DNA of 64,000 bases from CAYQDB01 sp964416195. GTDB lineage: Bacteria > Zixibacteria > MSB-5A5 > GN15 > FEB-12. Where the stretch lies: positions 79,317 through 143,316 of the forward strand of contig CAYQDB010000008.1 of NCBI GenBank assembly GCA_964416195.1, written 5' to 3'. The stretch's first letter is position 1. Each line of letters opens with the position of its first letter. The notes beneath the pieces were generated by a model. That model was not told where the DNA came from and searched no databases. It saw only the letters and a list, made by a program, of their open reading frames with translations. Positions 8,874 to 17,075 of the stretch are shown here, in pieces. Both the position numbers and the translations under genes were made by a program.

Positions 8874-9859
8874 TTAAACCAGGCGCATATTCGGAAAAAC
8901 TTGAAGGGGGGAAGGTGATTTGTCACCTCTGTCCTGCCGAGTGCAAGCTGACCAGGGGAAAGGTGGGTATCTGCCGATCCCGGTTCAATCGAGACGGTGA
9001 ACTGGTAACTGACAACTACGGCGAATTGGTGTCACTTGCTGTTGATCCTATTGAGAAAAAGCCATTGTATCACTTTTATCCTACTGCCGACATTCTCTCC
9101 ACCGGCCCCAACAGCTGCAATCTCGGTTGTGTGTACTGCCAGAACTGGACCATTTCTCAGAAGAAAACAAAGACGATTTTTCTCTCGCCGGAGCAGCTTG
9201 TGGACACGGCGATACAGTACAAGTCGCTCGGTGTGGCTTTTACCTATACGGAGCCAGTGGTCTGGTATGAGTATATCATGGATACGGCTGCTCTTCTTCG
9301 CAAAGCCGGTTTGAAAACAGTGCTTGTTTCCAATGGGTACATTAATCCCAAACCGCTTGAAGACCTGCTCGGTGTCATGGATGCCATTAATATCGACCTG
9401 AAAAGCATGCGCGCTGACTTTTATAAGAAGATATGCAAGGGAAAACTTGAGCCGGTGTTGCACAATATCAAGCGGGTGGCTCAGTCAGGAGTGCATCTGG
9501 AAGTGACCAACCTTATTATTCCCACTCTGAATGATTCGGATAAGGACCTGAACGACCTGGCCGATTTTGTCGCTTCCATTTCCGACATGATCCCTCTTCA
9601 CTTCTCCGCCTACCGTCCTGACTACAAGCTGCACATTCCGGCCACTCCAATGAAAACGATGCTGCGAGCACAAGAGATTGCAAGAAAGAGGCTGAAGTAC
9701 GTATATCTCGGAAATGTGCTACTGGAGGGAGGTTCCAACACACTCTGCCCGAGCTGCAACAATCCCCTGATCCGACGAAACGGTTTCCATACCTCTGTGG
9801 TTGGATTGCGGGAAGGCCGCTGTGTGGCCTGCGGCTTTGAGACCGGCATCATCCAATAG
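8870..9859 (+). CDS. amrS: AmmeMemoRadiSam system radical SAM protein (AmrS/PflA-like)
   Basis: A radical-SAM enzyme of the family co-occurring with AMMECR1 and Memo proteins. Its reaction is not established. The Cx3Cx2C [4Fe-4S] motif is C83-C87-C90 within SCNLGCVYCQNW. An N-terminal cysteine cluster (C18, C21, C25, C35) and a C-terminal zinc-ribbon-like pair (CPSC, CVAC) are typical of this subgroup. The length is 329 aa. It overlaps the preceding fusion gene by ATGA, so the two are co-translated. No memo or AMMECR1 gene is in the window. A pyruvate-formate-lyase-activase label is possible from similarity, but no glycyl-radical enzyme is nearby. Confidence 0.88.
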   Translation: MIKPGAYSEKLEGGKVICHLCPAECKLTRGKVGICRSRFNRDGELVTDNYGELVSLAVDPIEKKPLYHFYPTADILSTGPNSCNLGCVYCQNWTISQKKTKTIFLSPEQLVDTAIQYKSLGVAFTYTEPVVWYEYIMDTAALLRKAGLKTVLVSNGYINPKPLEDLLGVMDAINIDLKSMRADFYKKICKGKLEPVLHNIKRVAQSGVHLEVTNLIIPTLNDSDKDLNDLADFVASISDMIPLHFSAYRPDYKLHIPATPMKTMLRAQEIARKRLKYVYLGNVLLEGGSNTLCPSCNNPLIRRNGFHTSVVGLREGRCVACGFETGIIQ

Positions 9860-10060
9860 GTGGCTTTCCCCAGCATGGTTCCGATAATACATACAATGGC
9901 CATTTTTCGTGCCGTTGATTTTTGGAATTGACTTTTGCACAGGTTCCTATGTCCTATGGATGATGAGGTCTGCTCACAGACGATAAGTAAAGGGAATCCC
10001 GTCCGTTTTATGTCGGTATCACTGAACACAACATTTATCCGGTTCCTCCGAACCAAGTTT

Positions 10061-10088
10061 GTGGGCGGCAGATGTCTACATCTGCCCC
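10061..10088. repeat. Hairpin repeat, family B
   Basis: GTGGGCGGCAGATGT and ACATCTGCCCC form an inverted repeat, the same core as the copies at 4046, 21402 and 44611. It lies in the open 5' extension of the downstream reading frame. Confidence 0.7.
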
Positions 10089-10091
10089 AAG

Positions 10092-10185
10092 CTTGTAGGT
10101 CAGGTTGCAAGTTCGCGTTGGGTGGACGAGAAACCCGACATTCGTTGCTGAGGCGAACTTCATACGCAACCCGACCTGTCGTACT
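10092..10185. repeat. Hairpin repeat, family A
   Basis: GTAGGTCAGGTTGC pairs with GCAACCCGACCTG at the ends, and GAAACCCGACA is the inner arm. It matches the family A copies at 18973, 21296 and 36890. It overlaps the signal-peptide region chosen for the next gene. Confidence 0.7.
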
Positions 10186-12955
10186 CAGAGCCGTTATCTG
10201 GGCGTTACTGGTGGTAAGTGTGGTGAGTCACCCGTCATACGGGCAGTTCTATTTCGGTAAGAACAAAGTGCAGTACACGAGATTTGACTGGCAGGTGATG
10301 ACCACTGACCATTTCCACATCTATTTCTACGCGAACGAATCCGAAATTGCCAAGATAGCCGCCAACCTAGCCGAGGAATCGTACGAAGTGCTGTCGGCCA
10401 GGTTTAATCATGAGGTGAAGGATAAGATACCCCTTATCATTTATTCCGCCCCCAACTATTTCTCTCAGACAAACGTTATTCCCGGATTGGTACCCGAATC
10501 GGTGGGAGGTTTCACCGAGTTCCTCAAAGGGAGGGTAGTGGTGCCGTTCAACGGATCGTATCACGACTTCAAGCATGTGATACGGCATGAGCTGGTGCAT
10601 GTGTTTACCTTTTCGAAGCTGGAAGATGTCCTGCGCAAGCGGAGCCGTATCCGATATCTGCCGCCGCCTCTCTGGTTTATCGAGGGGATTGCCGAGTACT
10701 GGTCGAAAGAATGGGACTCCGAAGCGGACATGGTGGTCAAGGACATGGTGATTAACCAGAGGTTGTATACTATTCCTAATCTATACAAGATTCGCGGTAG
10801 CTATGCAATGTACAAACTGGGGGAATCGATTTGTCAATTCATCGATTCGGCCTACGGTGAGGATAAGTTGTTTCGGATTTTTGACAACTGGTACAAAGGG
10901 CGAAGCTTTGATCAGGTAGTCAAGGTGACTCTTGGGGATAATCTGTCGGAGTTGTCGCGGAAGTGGGAGTATCATCTCAAGAAGAAGTACTATCCCCAGT
11001 TAAGGGCGCTTGATCTTCCGACGATGGACTCGAAGCAACTCACGAAAGGTGGCTTCTCCGTAAAAGGTGTGCCGATACGCTGGGATGACGGGCGTGGTAA
11101 CCGTGACTGGCTTGTTTTCAAGGCCAACCGGCTTGGTTATTCAGGCATTTATATGATGCCTTTCGATGGGAATAAGCCAAAGCCGAAAACGCTCCTCAAG
11201 GGGGAGAGATCATCTGATTTTGAATCGCTCTATTTGTTACGTTCCGGCATTGATACCAATGATTCAGGGCTAATCGTCTTTTCATCGAAGTCCAAGGAAA
11301 ATGACGTTATCTACCTCTATGAGCTTGATGAAGGTCGCGTGACTAAGGGTTTCGAGCTGGACGGTTTGGCGGCTGCCCGCTCACCACGCTTTTCTCCTGA
11401 CGGCAGTAGAGTTGTTTTTTCCGGTGTCAGAGTGGACGGCTTCACCGATCTGTACATTCTTGACCTGGTGACCGGCGGTTATCGGCCAATCACGAACGAT
11501 ATATACTATGATCTTGACCCTGCCTTCTCGCCGGACGGCCAACAAATTGTGTTTGCCTCTGATCGCTGTACCAACGGGCCGGAAGGGGCCTTGAATCTGT
11601 TTACCTTGGACCTTGCGACAGGCAGACTGTCACAGCTCACTTACGGTGCCTGCCGCGACCAGTCTCCCGACTGGACGGAGAAAGGAGTGTACTTCTCCTC
11701 CGACCGGGGTGGCACCTTCAATCTCTATCTTCTTGACAACGAAGACAGCTTGACCCGCCAGTCCACTTACGTCACGGGCGCCTTTGATCCGCGTCTTTCT
11801 TCCGATGGTCACAAGCTTGTTTATACCGGCTACCAGAACTCCACGTTTCAGATTTATGAAATGAACATTGCTGACAACCCGACGCCAGTCCGGCAACCTG
11901 TGGCAACTCACGTGTTGCCGTGGACGCCCGGACAGATCGAATACAGATTCGCTCACTCTTCAATCAAGTATAATACCGAGTACTCCCTTGATTTCGCCCA
12001 ATCATCGATCGGATATGATCCGGTGTACGGGTCACTGGGAGGGCTCCAGATGGCCGTTTCCGACATACTGGGCAATCGCGCTTTTTACCTCTTGCTGACT
12101 AACACCGCCGAGACAAAAGACGAGCTGTTGGAATCATTCAATTTTGGGCTGACCTACATAAATAGAGAGCGCCGGGTGAATTGGGGGATCGGAGCCTATC
12201 ACCTGTTTGATGAGTACTTCAACGATGTTGATGGCTTTTTTGAAGAACGTCAGGCAGGAGTGCTTTCCCTGGTGAGCTATCCCATATCGAAATTTCACCG
12301 GTTTGATTTCACCTCGCTGGCCCGGTACTCGAACCGGTACCGCAAATATGGGTCGCCGGGTCGAAAGGCTTTTTTAGTAACGCACTACCTGAGCTGGGTC
12401 TACGACAATTCTCTGTGGGACATCACCGGTCCGATTGAGGGGCGGCGCTACAATTTCTCCATAGGAATAACGACACGGATAGATGAGTTGAATCATTTCA
12501 ACCGTATGGCCATGGCTGATGTCAGGCATTACCTGCGGCTGGGACGATATTCCGCCCTGGCAAACCGTCTCTTCGCTTATTCCTCTTCCGGTAAGGAACC
12601 ACAGCGGATATACTTCGGAGGCAGTTGGTCGTTCCGAGGTTACAGCCGCCGGGCATTTTACAATCGCAACGTCCTCTTTGCCTCCAACGAACTGAGATTC
12701 CCATTGATCGACAATCTCCTGATCGCCTTTCCTTTCGGTGGACTCGGATTCAGTGGAATACGGGGGGCGCTCTTCTTTGATGCCGGTTCGGCCTGGGATG
12801 ACGATTTCGATCAGTTCTACGGTTCCTTCGGGGCCGGCTTCCGCGTGGCGCTCGGTTATCTGGTGGTTCTTCGCTTTGACTTCGCCCGCACGACAGATTT
12901 CGATACCATCAGTCCGAAGACCGATTTCGATTTCTTCTTTGGATGGAATTTCTAA
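10145..12955 (+). CDS. Three-module outer-membrane protein: HExxH metalloprotease-like, TolB-type propeller and Omp85 barrel
   Basis: Numbering from TTG 10145 (936 aa): a signal peptide, then a peptidase-MA-like domain with HELVH at 148-152 and WFIEGIAEY supplying the third-ligand Glu at 180. PD40/TolB-type blades (SPDG motifs) follow near 412, 455, 503 and 546. From about 600 to the end is a beta-barrel with the Omp85 signature FRGYS at 829-833 and a terminal Phe. I infer an outer-membrane-anchored protease or assembly factor facing the periplasm. The frame stays open to 9935, with ATGs at 9956 and 10010, but 10061-10185 consists of repeats, so the start is uncertain. The next gene starts in a TAATG overlap. 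Confidence 0.85.
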   Translation: MLRRTSYATRPVVLRAVIWALLVVSVVSHPSYGQFYFGKNKVQYTRFDWQVMTTDHFHIYFYANESEIAKIAANLAEESYEVLSARFNHEVKDKIPLIIYSAPNYFSQTNVIPGLVPESVGGFTEFLKGRVVVPFNGSYHDFKHVIRHELVHVFTFSKLEDVLRKRSRIRYLPPPLWFIEGIAEYWSKEWDSEADMVVKDMVINQRLYTIPNLYKIRGSYAMYKLGESICQFIDSAYGEDKLFRIFDNWYKGRSFDQVVKVTLGDNLSELSRKWEYHLKKKYYPQLRALDLPTMDSKQLTKGGFSVKGVPIRWDDGRGNRDWLVFKANRLGYSGIYMMPFDGNKPKPKTLLKGERSSDFESLYLLRSGIDTNDSGLIVFSSKSKENDVIYLYELDEGRVTKGFELDGLAAARSPRFSPDGSRVVFSGVRVDGFTDLYILDLVTGGYRPITNDIYYDLDPAFSPDGQQIVFASDRCTNGPEGALNLFTLDLATGRLSQLTYGACRDQSPDWTEKGVYFSSDRGGTFNLYLLDNEDSLTRQSTYVTGAFDPRLSSDGHKLVYTGYQNSTFQIYEMNIADNPTPVRQPVATHVLPWTPGQIEYRFAHSSIKYNTEYSLDFAQSSIGYDPVYGSLGGLQMAVSDILGNRAFYLLLTNTAETKDELLESFNFGLTYINRERRVNWGIGAYHLFDEYFNDVDGFFEERQAGVLSLVSYPISKFHRFDFTSLARYSNRYRKYGSPGRKAFLVTHYLSWVYDNSLWDITGPIEGRRYNFSIGITTRIDELNHFNRMAMADVRHYLRLGRYSALANRLFAYSSSGKEPQRIYFGGSWSFRGYSRRAFYNRNVLFASNELRFPLIDNLLIAFPFGGLGFSGIRGALFFDAGSAWDDDFDQFYGSFGAGFRVALGYLVVLRFDFARTTDFDTISPKTDFDFFFGWNF

Positions 12956-14100
12956 TGTCCCGGCTGTGTGTGACGAGATTGCTGATAATAGTGGCGCCTC
13001 TGGTGCTGGCGCTTTCATGTTCCCACAAGTACAAACTGACAGAGGAGCAACTATCCCAGCCGTCACCCTGGCAGTTCTATCGGGGAGATCTTTCGTCGCA
13101 AGGGAAAGTCCATGGAGGAACATTCAACGGAAAGCTGGACATCCTCTGGGAGCGTAAGCGGGGTGAGAAGCCGGCCGGGCCGGTCTCGCTGTACCACGGC
13201 AGTCTGGTCTACCCGGGAACTAAGAATAAGATACGCCTCTACGACGCTCTAACCGGCAACAAACAGGGCTATCTCAAATCGCATGGGGCAGCTCAAACAG
13301 GTGTCGTTATCTATGACAACCTGGCATTATTTGCTACTTCTCCTCGCAAGAGCTGGCTTCGCTGCATTAATCTCCATAACGGCAAGCGGATCTGGAAACG
13401 GCGAGTAAAGGACGTTGCCGCGGGGTCGATAATAGTAAATGATATGCTTGTTATCAGCTCGACGGGCGGTACTCTGTCTGCATACCGACCCGAAAATGGA
13501 GATATGATTTGGTCTTTCGAGGCCGAGGGAGGTTTTGTTGCTCCGGCGAGCTTTGCAGATGGCAGGATTTTCCAACCCTGCGATAACGGAACCTTATATG
13601 CAATCTCGGCGGCTGACGGCTCCGAGATATACGAGGTAACAGTTGAGAGCCCTATGGTAAGCGCTGTCGCTGTGGGAACGATGGTATTTGCGACCGACAT
13701 GCTTGGGCACGTCTATGGGATTGAACCTGCAGACGGCCGGATTGCCTGGCAGAGCGAATTGAACGGTGCGGTATGGACAACCCCGGCGGTTTCTGAGGAT
13801 CGCCTGTTTGTCGGTCATAGTAGAGGCGAGTTAGTGGCGCTTGATGCAGCAGACGGGCACATAGTGTGGCGGTTTAACGCGGGTGAGGTGATCAAGGCAT
13901 CTGCCACCGTGGTTGGCGACTATGTACTTGTTGGAACGATGGGTGGCAAGTTGTTTTCGCTCGACGTTTCTGATGGAAGAGTGGTTGGACAACGTCAGCT
14001 CGGCGATGCCGTGGCGTATTCACCGGTGACAGATGGTGATCGGGTCTACGTCACAACGGAGTCAGGAAAGATTGTATGTTTTGGGCGGAAGGATGAGTAG
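12955..14100 (+). CDS. BamB-like PQQ-repeat beta-propeller lipoprotein
   Basis: An outer-membrane lipoprotein: the signal sequence ends LVLALSCS, giving a lipidated Cys. The rest is a PQQ-type propeller, with blades such as SAYRPENGDMIWSFEAEG, YGIEPADGRIAWQSEL and VALDAADGHIVWRFNAG. The family resembles BamB, a scaffold for outer-membrane protein insertion, but quinoprotein-like propellers are diverse and no cofactor site is evident. ATG 12955 overlaps the preceding stop (TAATG), implying coupling with the Omp85-fold gene. An in-frame ATG at 12943 would only add four residues. Linkage to an Omp85 barrel supports a role in outer-membrane assembly, which is an inference. Confidence 0.85.
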   Translation: MSRLCVTRLLIIVAPLVLALSCSHKYKLTEEQLSQPSPWQFYRGDLSSQGKVHGGTFNGKLDILWERKRGEKPAGPVSLYHGSLVYPGTKNKIRLYDALTGNKQGYLKSHGAAQTGVVIYDNLALFATSPRKSWLRCINLHNGKRIWKRRVKDVAAGSIIVNDMLVISSTGGTLSAYRPENGDMIWSFEAEGGFVAPASFADGRIFQPCDNGTLYAISAADGSEIYEVTVESPMVSAVAVGTMVFATDMLGHVYGIEPADGRIAWQSELNGAVWTTPAVSEDRLFVGHSRGELVALDAADGHIVWRFNAGEVIKASATVVGDYVLVGTMGGKLFSLDVSDGRVVGQRQLGDAVAYSPVTDGDRVYVTTESGKIVCFGRKDE

Positions 14101-16312
14101 ATCAAGCAAGTCGATTAGTGAGGTAATTCTGGCGACCAACCTGAATGAGCTGGCGCATACTTTTGTCCGTGAGCTGGCAATGGCCTGCCGCAAGGTGTCT
14201 ATCTACGGCTCCGATCACCCTACGGGAGCGAAAGCGGTCGAGAAGCCCTTCTTTGTTCTGGACAACATCTTCCGGTTAAGAAACCACGCCAACCTCAATC
14301 TGGATGGGGGCATTCTGTACGCTCTCAACATTCGGCTTAAGCAGAGCCTTTTCACCGATGAAATAGTCAGGTATATGCAGGTTCTCGAGACGGGAGCAGT
14401 GCTGTTCGACCGGCGTGTCACGATGCAGGAATTAGCCGCATTTATCGGCCGGTTGGTCCAAAGGGTCGATCTATCCGACCATCGGAATCTCTTAAGTAAC
14501 TATCTGGAGGAAAACAACATCACGGCTATCGAGGTCGATTCTGAGAGGGCTTTCAAGCTTTTTGAATCTCAAAAGAAGTACCGTGGGGATGCCTGTGGCG
14601 ATTTCAGTGTGGGGAGTCTTGCCCTGCAGCAACTGGGCGACAAGCTGGAGGCGCTGGCTGATGTCAACCGCCGGGGGCAGGAGGCGCTGGATGATCAAGG
14701 CATAGATTTCACTCTCGACATCATCAACTACCTGCTTCCGGAGAAATTTGCCGCTCTTTCTGCAGAAGTCATTGTCGAAACGTTAACAGACCTCGCAAAC
14801 CAGATGCACACATTGCAGGACAATAATCAAAAGAGAACTACCCTTCTGGATTCCTACAAGTCACTTTACAGCCTTATAGACTACCATCCGCGGCGAGATC
14901 ACGTCATTTCGGAACTGGAACAATATCTCAGTTCAAATAAACTGCCTGCTGAAGTTGCACAGGAGCTCAGCACTCCAGTGGGGGCCATACGGGTGGCTTC
15001 AAGTGAACGCATAGACAACCTGCTGCAGCAGCTCTTCCTCCCTGGCAATGAGGGATATGATGTTGAAGAGTATCGCCATGCCTTTCGACGTCTGTTGAAA
15101 ACCGGGCAGCGGGCAAAGGCTACAGAGGTCGTGCTTAATTTGATAGGATTGCTTGCCGGTCCCGATGGAACCGCTCGTCAACGAGCCCTGGAACTTCTGG
15201 AATGTTCAATTACATCGCTCGATCTCGTTGCTGACGTCGACGTGGCGGTGGCTGCTGTTGATCGGGTAATAGCCGACCTTGCCAAGAAAAGGGAGACCTA
15301 CGAATACTCAGAAGTTATCTGGTGCCTGCTGGGGAGGTGTCTGGAGACACGCCGATTCGACCTCATGGCGAAGCTGACGAGCGCTATGGCTCAGCGGCGT
15401 CAGTCTGATGGCAACGTAACCCTTTACGACTCGATGGCCGTAAAGAAGGCATTTGAGAGCCTTAACCAGCGTAGGGTTATCGAGATACTTATCGATAACA
15501 TGATCAAAGGGGATCATGAGACATCCCGCTACGTCCGTGAAATCCTTATCTCTACGGGTTCGGAAGAGGTAGCTGCGGCGCTGTCGTGTATAATATCGCA
15601 TCCTATCAGGCAGGTTCGGCAGCAGTCATTAAAGGTGCTGGCGGAGCTTGGAAAGGCATCGGTGAAGGTCTTCTCGCGGATTTTGATGGACGACACCATG
15701 TTCGAACGGGAAAGCGGTCGGTATGAACTGCCTGACGGCAAGTGGTATATGGTACGGAATTCGATCTTTGTGCTCGGGTTACTGGGTGACGAAGAAGGCA
15801 TAACCTTACTCAGGTTGCGAATGGGTGACAGCGATATCAGGGTAAGACGCGAGATTGTCACCGCCCTGGAAAAGATTGGCGGAGAAGAAGCCTGCGACCT
15901 GCTTATTCTGATGGCCGACGACCCCATCAAGGAGATACGGGAGAGCGCCGTGATCGCTGTTGGTCTTATCGGCACTCCAGAGATGGTCCCACAGTTGCTT
16001 GATCTGGCCCGGAGAAACCCCTTGGTTGCGGTGCGCGCTCTGAGCGCCTTGGGAAAGATTGGTGGTGAGGAAGCAAGATCGTTCCTGGCCAGGCTCATGG
16101 AAGATGACAAGGAACTGTCTGGACTGGCATCCGATAAGGTATCAAAAGAGGACCTGAGGCTGACAGCCATAAGGTCTCTTGCGAATATCGGCGATGATAA
16201 ATCAATTGCTACTATAAAGGATTACAGGGATAACCTCTCTGCAGCACAGAAAATCTTTTTCAAGAATTCCCCTATCAATAGGGCGATAGCCGAAATACTC
16301 TCAAGGCATTAA
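14093..16312 (+). CDS. HEAT-repeat protein, function unknown
   Basis: A 739-residue soluble-looking protein without a signal peptide. The N-terminal 200 residues contain KVSIYGSDHP, a phrase shared by an uncharacterised class of bacterial HEAT proteins. From about residue 480 to 690 there are at least six HEAT/PBS-lyase-type helical repeats, for example VRREIVTALEKIGGEEA and IRESAVIAVGLIG. Such solenoids serve as binding scaffolds, and no catalytic motif is seen. The chosen ATG at 14093 overlaps the preceding gene by 8 bp, with GGAAGG directly before it. The frame extends back to 14033 inside that gene. Third gene of the envelope operon. Its role is not recognised. Confidence 0.85.
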   Translation: MSRSSKSISEVILATNLNELAHTFVRELAMACRKVSIYGSDHPTGAKAVEKPFFVLDNIFRLRNHANLNLDGGILYALNIRLKQSLFTDEIVRYMQVLETGAVLFDRRVTMQELAAFIGRLVQRVDLSDHRNLLSNYLEENNITAIEVDSERAFKLFESQKKYRGDACGDFSVGSLALQQLGDKLEALADVNRRGQEALDDQGIDFTLDIINYLLPEKFAALSAEVIVETLTDLANQMHTLQDNNQKRTTLLDSYKSLYSLIDYHPRRDHVISELEQYLSSNKLPAEVAQELSTPVGAIRVASSERIDNLLQQLFLPGNEGYDVEEYRHAFRRLLKTGQRAKATEVVLNLIGLLAGPDGTARQRALELLECSITSLDLVADVDVAVAAVDRVIADLAKKRETYEYSEVIWCLLGRCLETRRFDLMAKLTSAMAQRRQSDGNVTLYDSMAVKKAFESLNQRRVIEILIDNMIKGDHETSRYVREILISTGSEEVAAALSCIISHPIRQVRQQSLKVLAELGKASVKVFSRILMDDTMFERESGRYELPDGKWYMVRNSIFVLGLLGDEEGITLLRLRMGDSDIRVRREIVTALEKIGGEEACDLLILMADDPIKEIRESAVIAVGLIGTPEMVPQLLDLARRNPLVAVRALSALGKIGGEEARSFLARLMEDDKELSGLASDKVSKEDLRLTAIRSLANIGDDKSIATIKDYRDNLSAAQKIFFKNSPINRAIAEILSRH

Positions 16313-16473
16313 CAGCATTAACACAGTCTTGCTGTCGTTGTGGCAGTATCCAGCCAAAACGGCGCGGCCTTCATGTCATTTTATGCACGCCAGCATGCCA
16401 TAATGGCACCCAATCTTTTGATATCAATCGATACACTTTGTTATCGTGTTGTATAGCAGCAAGATAGTGGATT

Positions 16474-16488
16474 TGGCACACGGTTTGA
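16474..16488 (+). promoter_or_regulatory. Sigma-54-like promoter candidate upstream of hsp20
   Basis: TGGCAC (16474-16479), 5 bp, then TTGA (16485-16488). The -24 element is ideal and the -12 element deviates (TTGA for TTGC). It lies about 55 bp before the hsp20 ATG. No CIRCE element or sigma-32-type promoter was seen in the 16313-16541 gap. Confidence 0.35.
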
Positions 16489-16541
16489 TTAACAATTGGC
16501 CAGAATGTGGACAGAAAACAAAAAAACCAGGAGGTAACAAA

Positions 16542-16973
16542 ATGACGTACTTAGTGCCAACTACAAATCGGATCGCTCGGGAGTTTGACAGTCTTTTCAA
16601 CGGCTTTTTCAATTTCCCGAGTATCAGGACTGAGATGTCCTGCGACTTCATGCCTCGAGTAAATGTCAAGGAGACCAAAGATGATCTCACCTTGACGTTT
16701 GAGCTGCCCGGTATGGAAAAGAAGGACGTTAAGGTAATGGTGAAGGACGATGTCCTGACAGTATCCGGGGAACGTAATTTCAAGTCCGAGGAAAAGGATG
16801 ACGGGTATATCCGCACCGAAATCAGCAGCGGTTCCTTCTCCCGCTCGTTTACGCTTCCCGACACTGTCGACAGCGAGAAGATCTCGGCTGACTACAAGAA
16901 TGGCATGCTTGAGGTCAAGCTGGTCAAGAAAGAAGAGGTCAAGCCCAAAGAGATCGAAGTCAGTGTCAGCTAA
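16542..16973 (+). CDS. hsp20: Small heat-shock protein, Hsp20/alpha-crystallin family
   Basis: An ATP-independent holdase chaperone (143 aa) that keeps unfolding proteins soluble for DnaK. The alpha-crystallin domain spans about residues 40-135: MPRVNVKETKDDLTLTFELP, then RSFTLPDTVDSEKISADYKN followed by GMLEVKLVKK. The C-terminus is short (KEIEVSVS). The ATG at 16542 is supported by AGGAGG 7 bases upstream. The frame also extends back to 16446 without ribosome-site support. It heads a chaperone block with dnaK and a DnaJ-type gene, separated from dnaK by a terminator. A possible sigma-54 promoter lies upstream. Confidence 0.93.
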   Translation: MTYLVPTTNRIAREFDSLFNGFFNFPSIRTEMSCDFMPRVNVKETKDDLTLTFELPGMEKKDVKVMVKDDVLTVSGERNFKSEEKDDGYIRTEISSGSFSRSFTLPDTVDSEKISADYKNGMLEVKLVKKEEVKPKEIEVSVS

Positions 16974-17016
16974 GCTTCGGTTAATCTGGCGCTTGTCAGT
17001 GTCAAGGGCGGTATGT

Positions 17017-17046
17017 AAAAGCCGGTCGGAACCGATCGGCTTTTTT
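17017..17046 (+). terminator. Intrinsic terminator between hsp20 and dnaK
   Basis: AGCCGGTCGG and CCGATCGGCT form a 10-bp stem with one G-T pair and a 2-base loop, followed by six T. It may attenuate rather than separate the two genes, since no other strong promoter for dnaK is evident. Confidence 0.8.
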
Positions 17047-17075
17047 ATCAACAACCAAAGATAAGAGGTGAAATG

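Noticed and set aside
12374..13123. 249-codon frame antisense to the Omp85 fusion gene
   Set aside because: A shadow of a well-supported gene, without a ribosome site or recognisable motifs.
16313..16541. CIRCE or sigma-32 heat-shock control of hsp20
   Set aside because: No TTAGCACTC-N9-GAGTGCTAA and no CTTGAA/CCCCAT pair were found.
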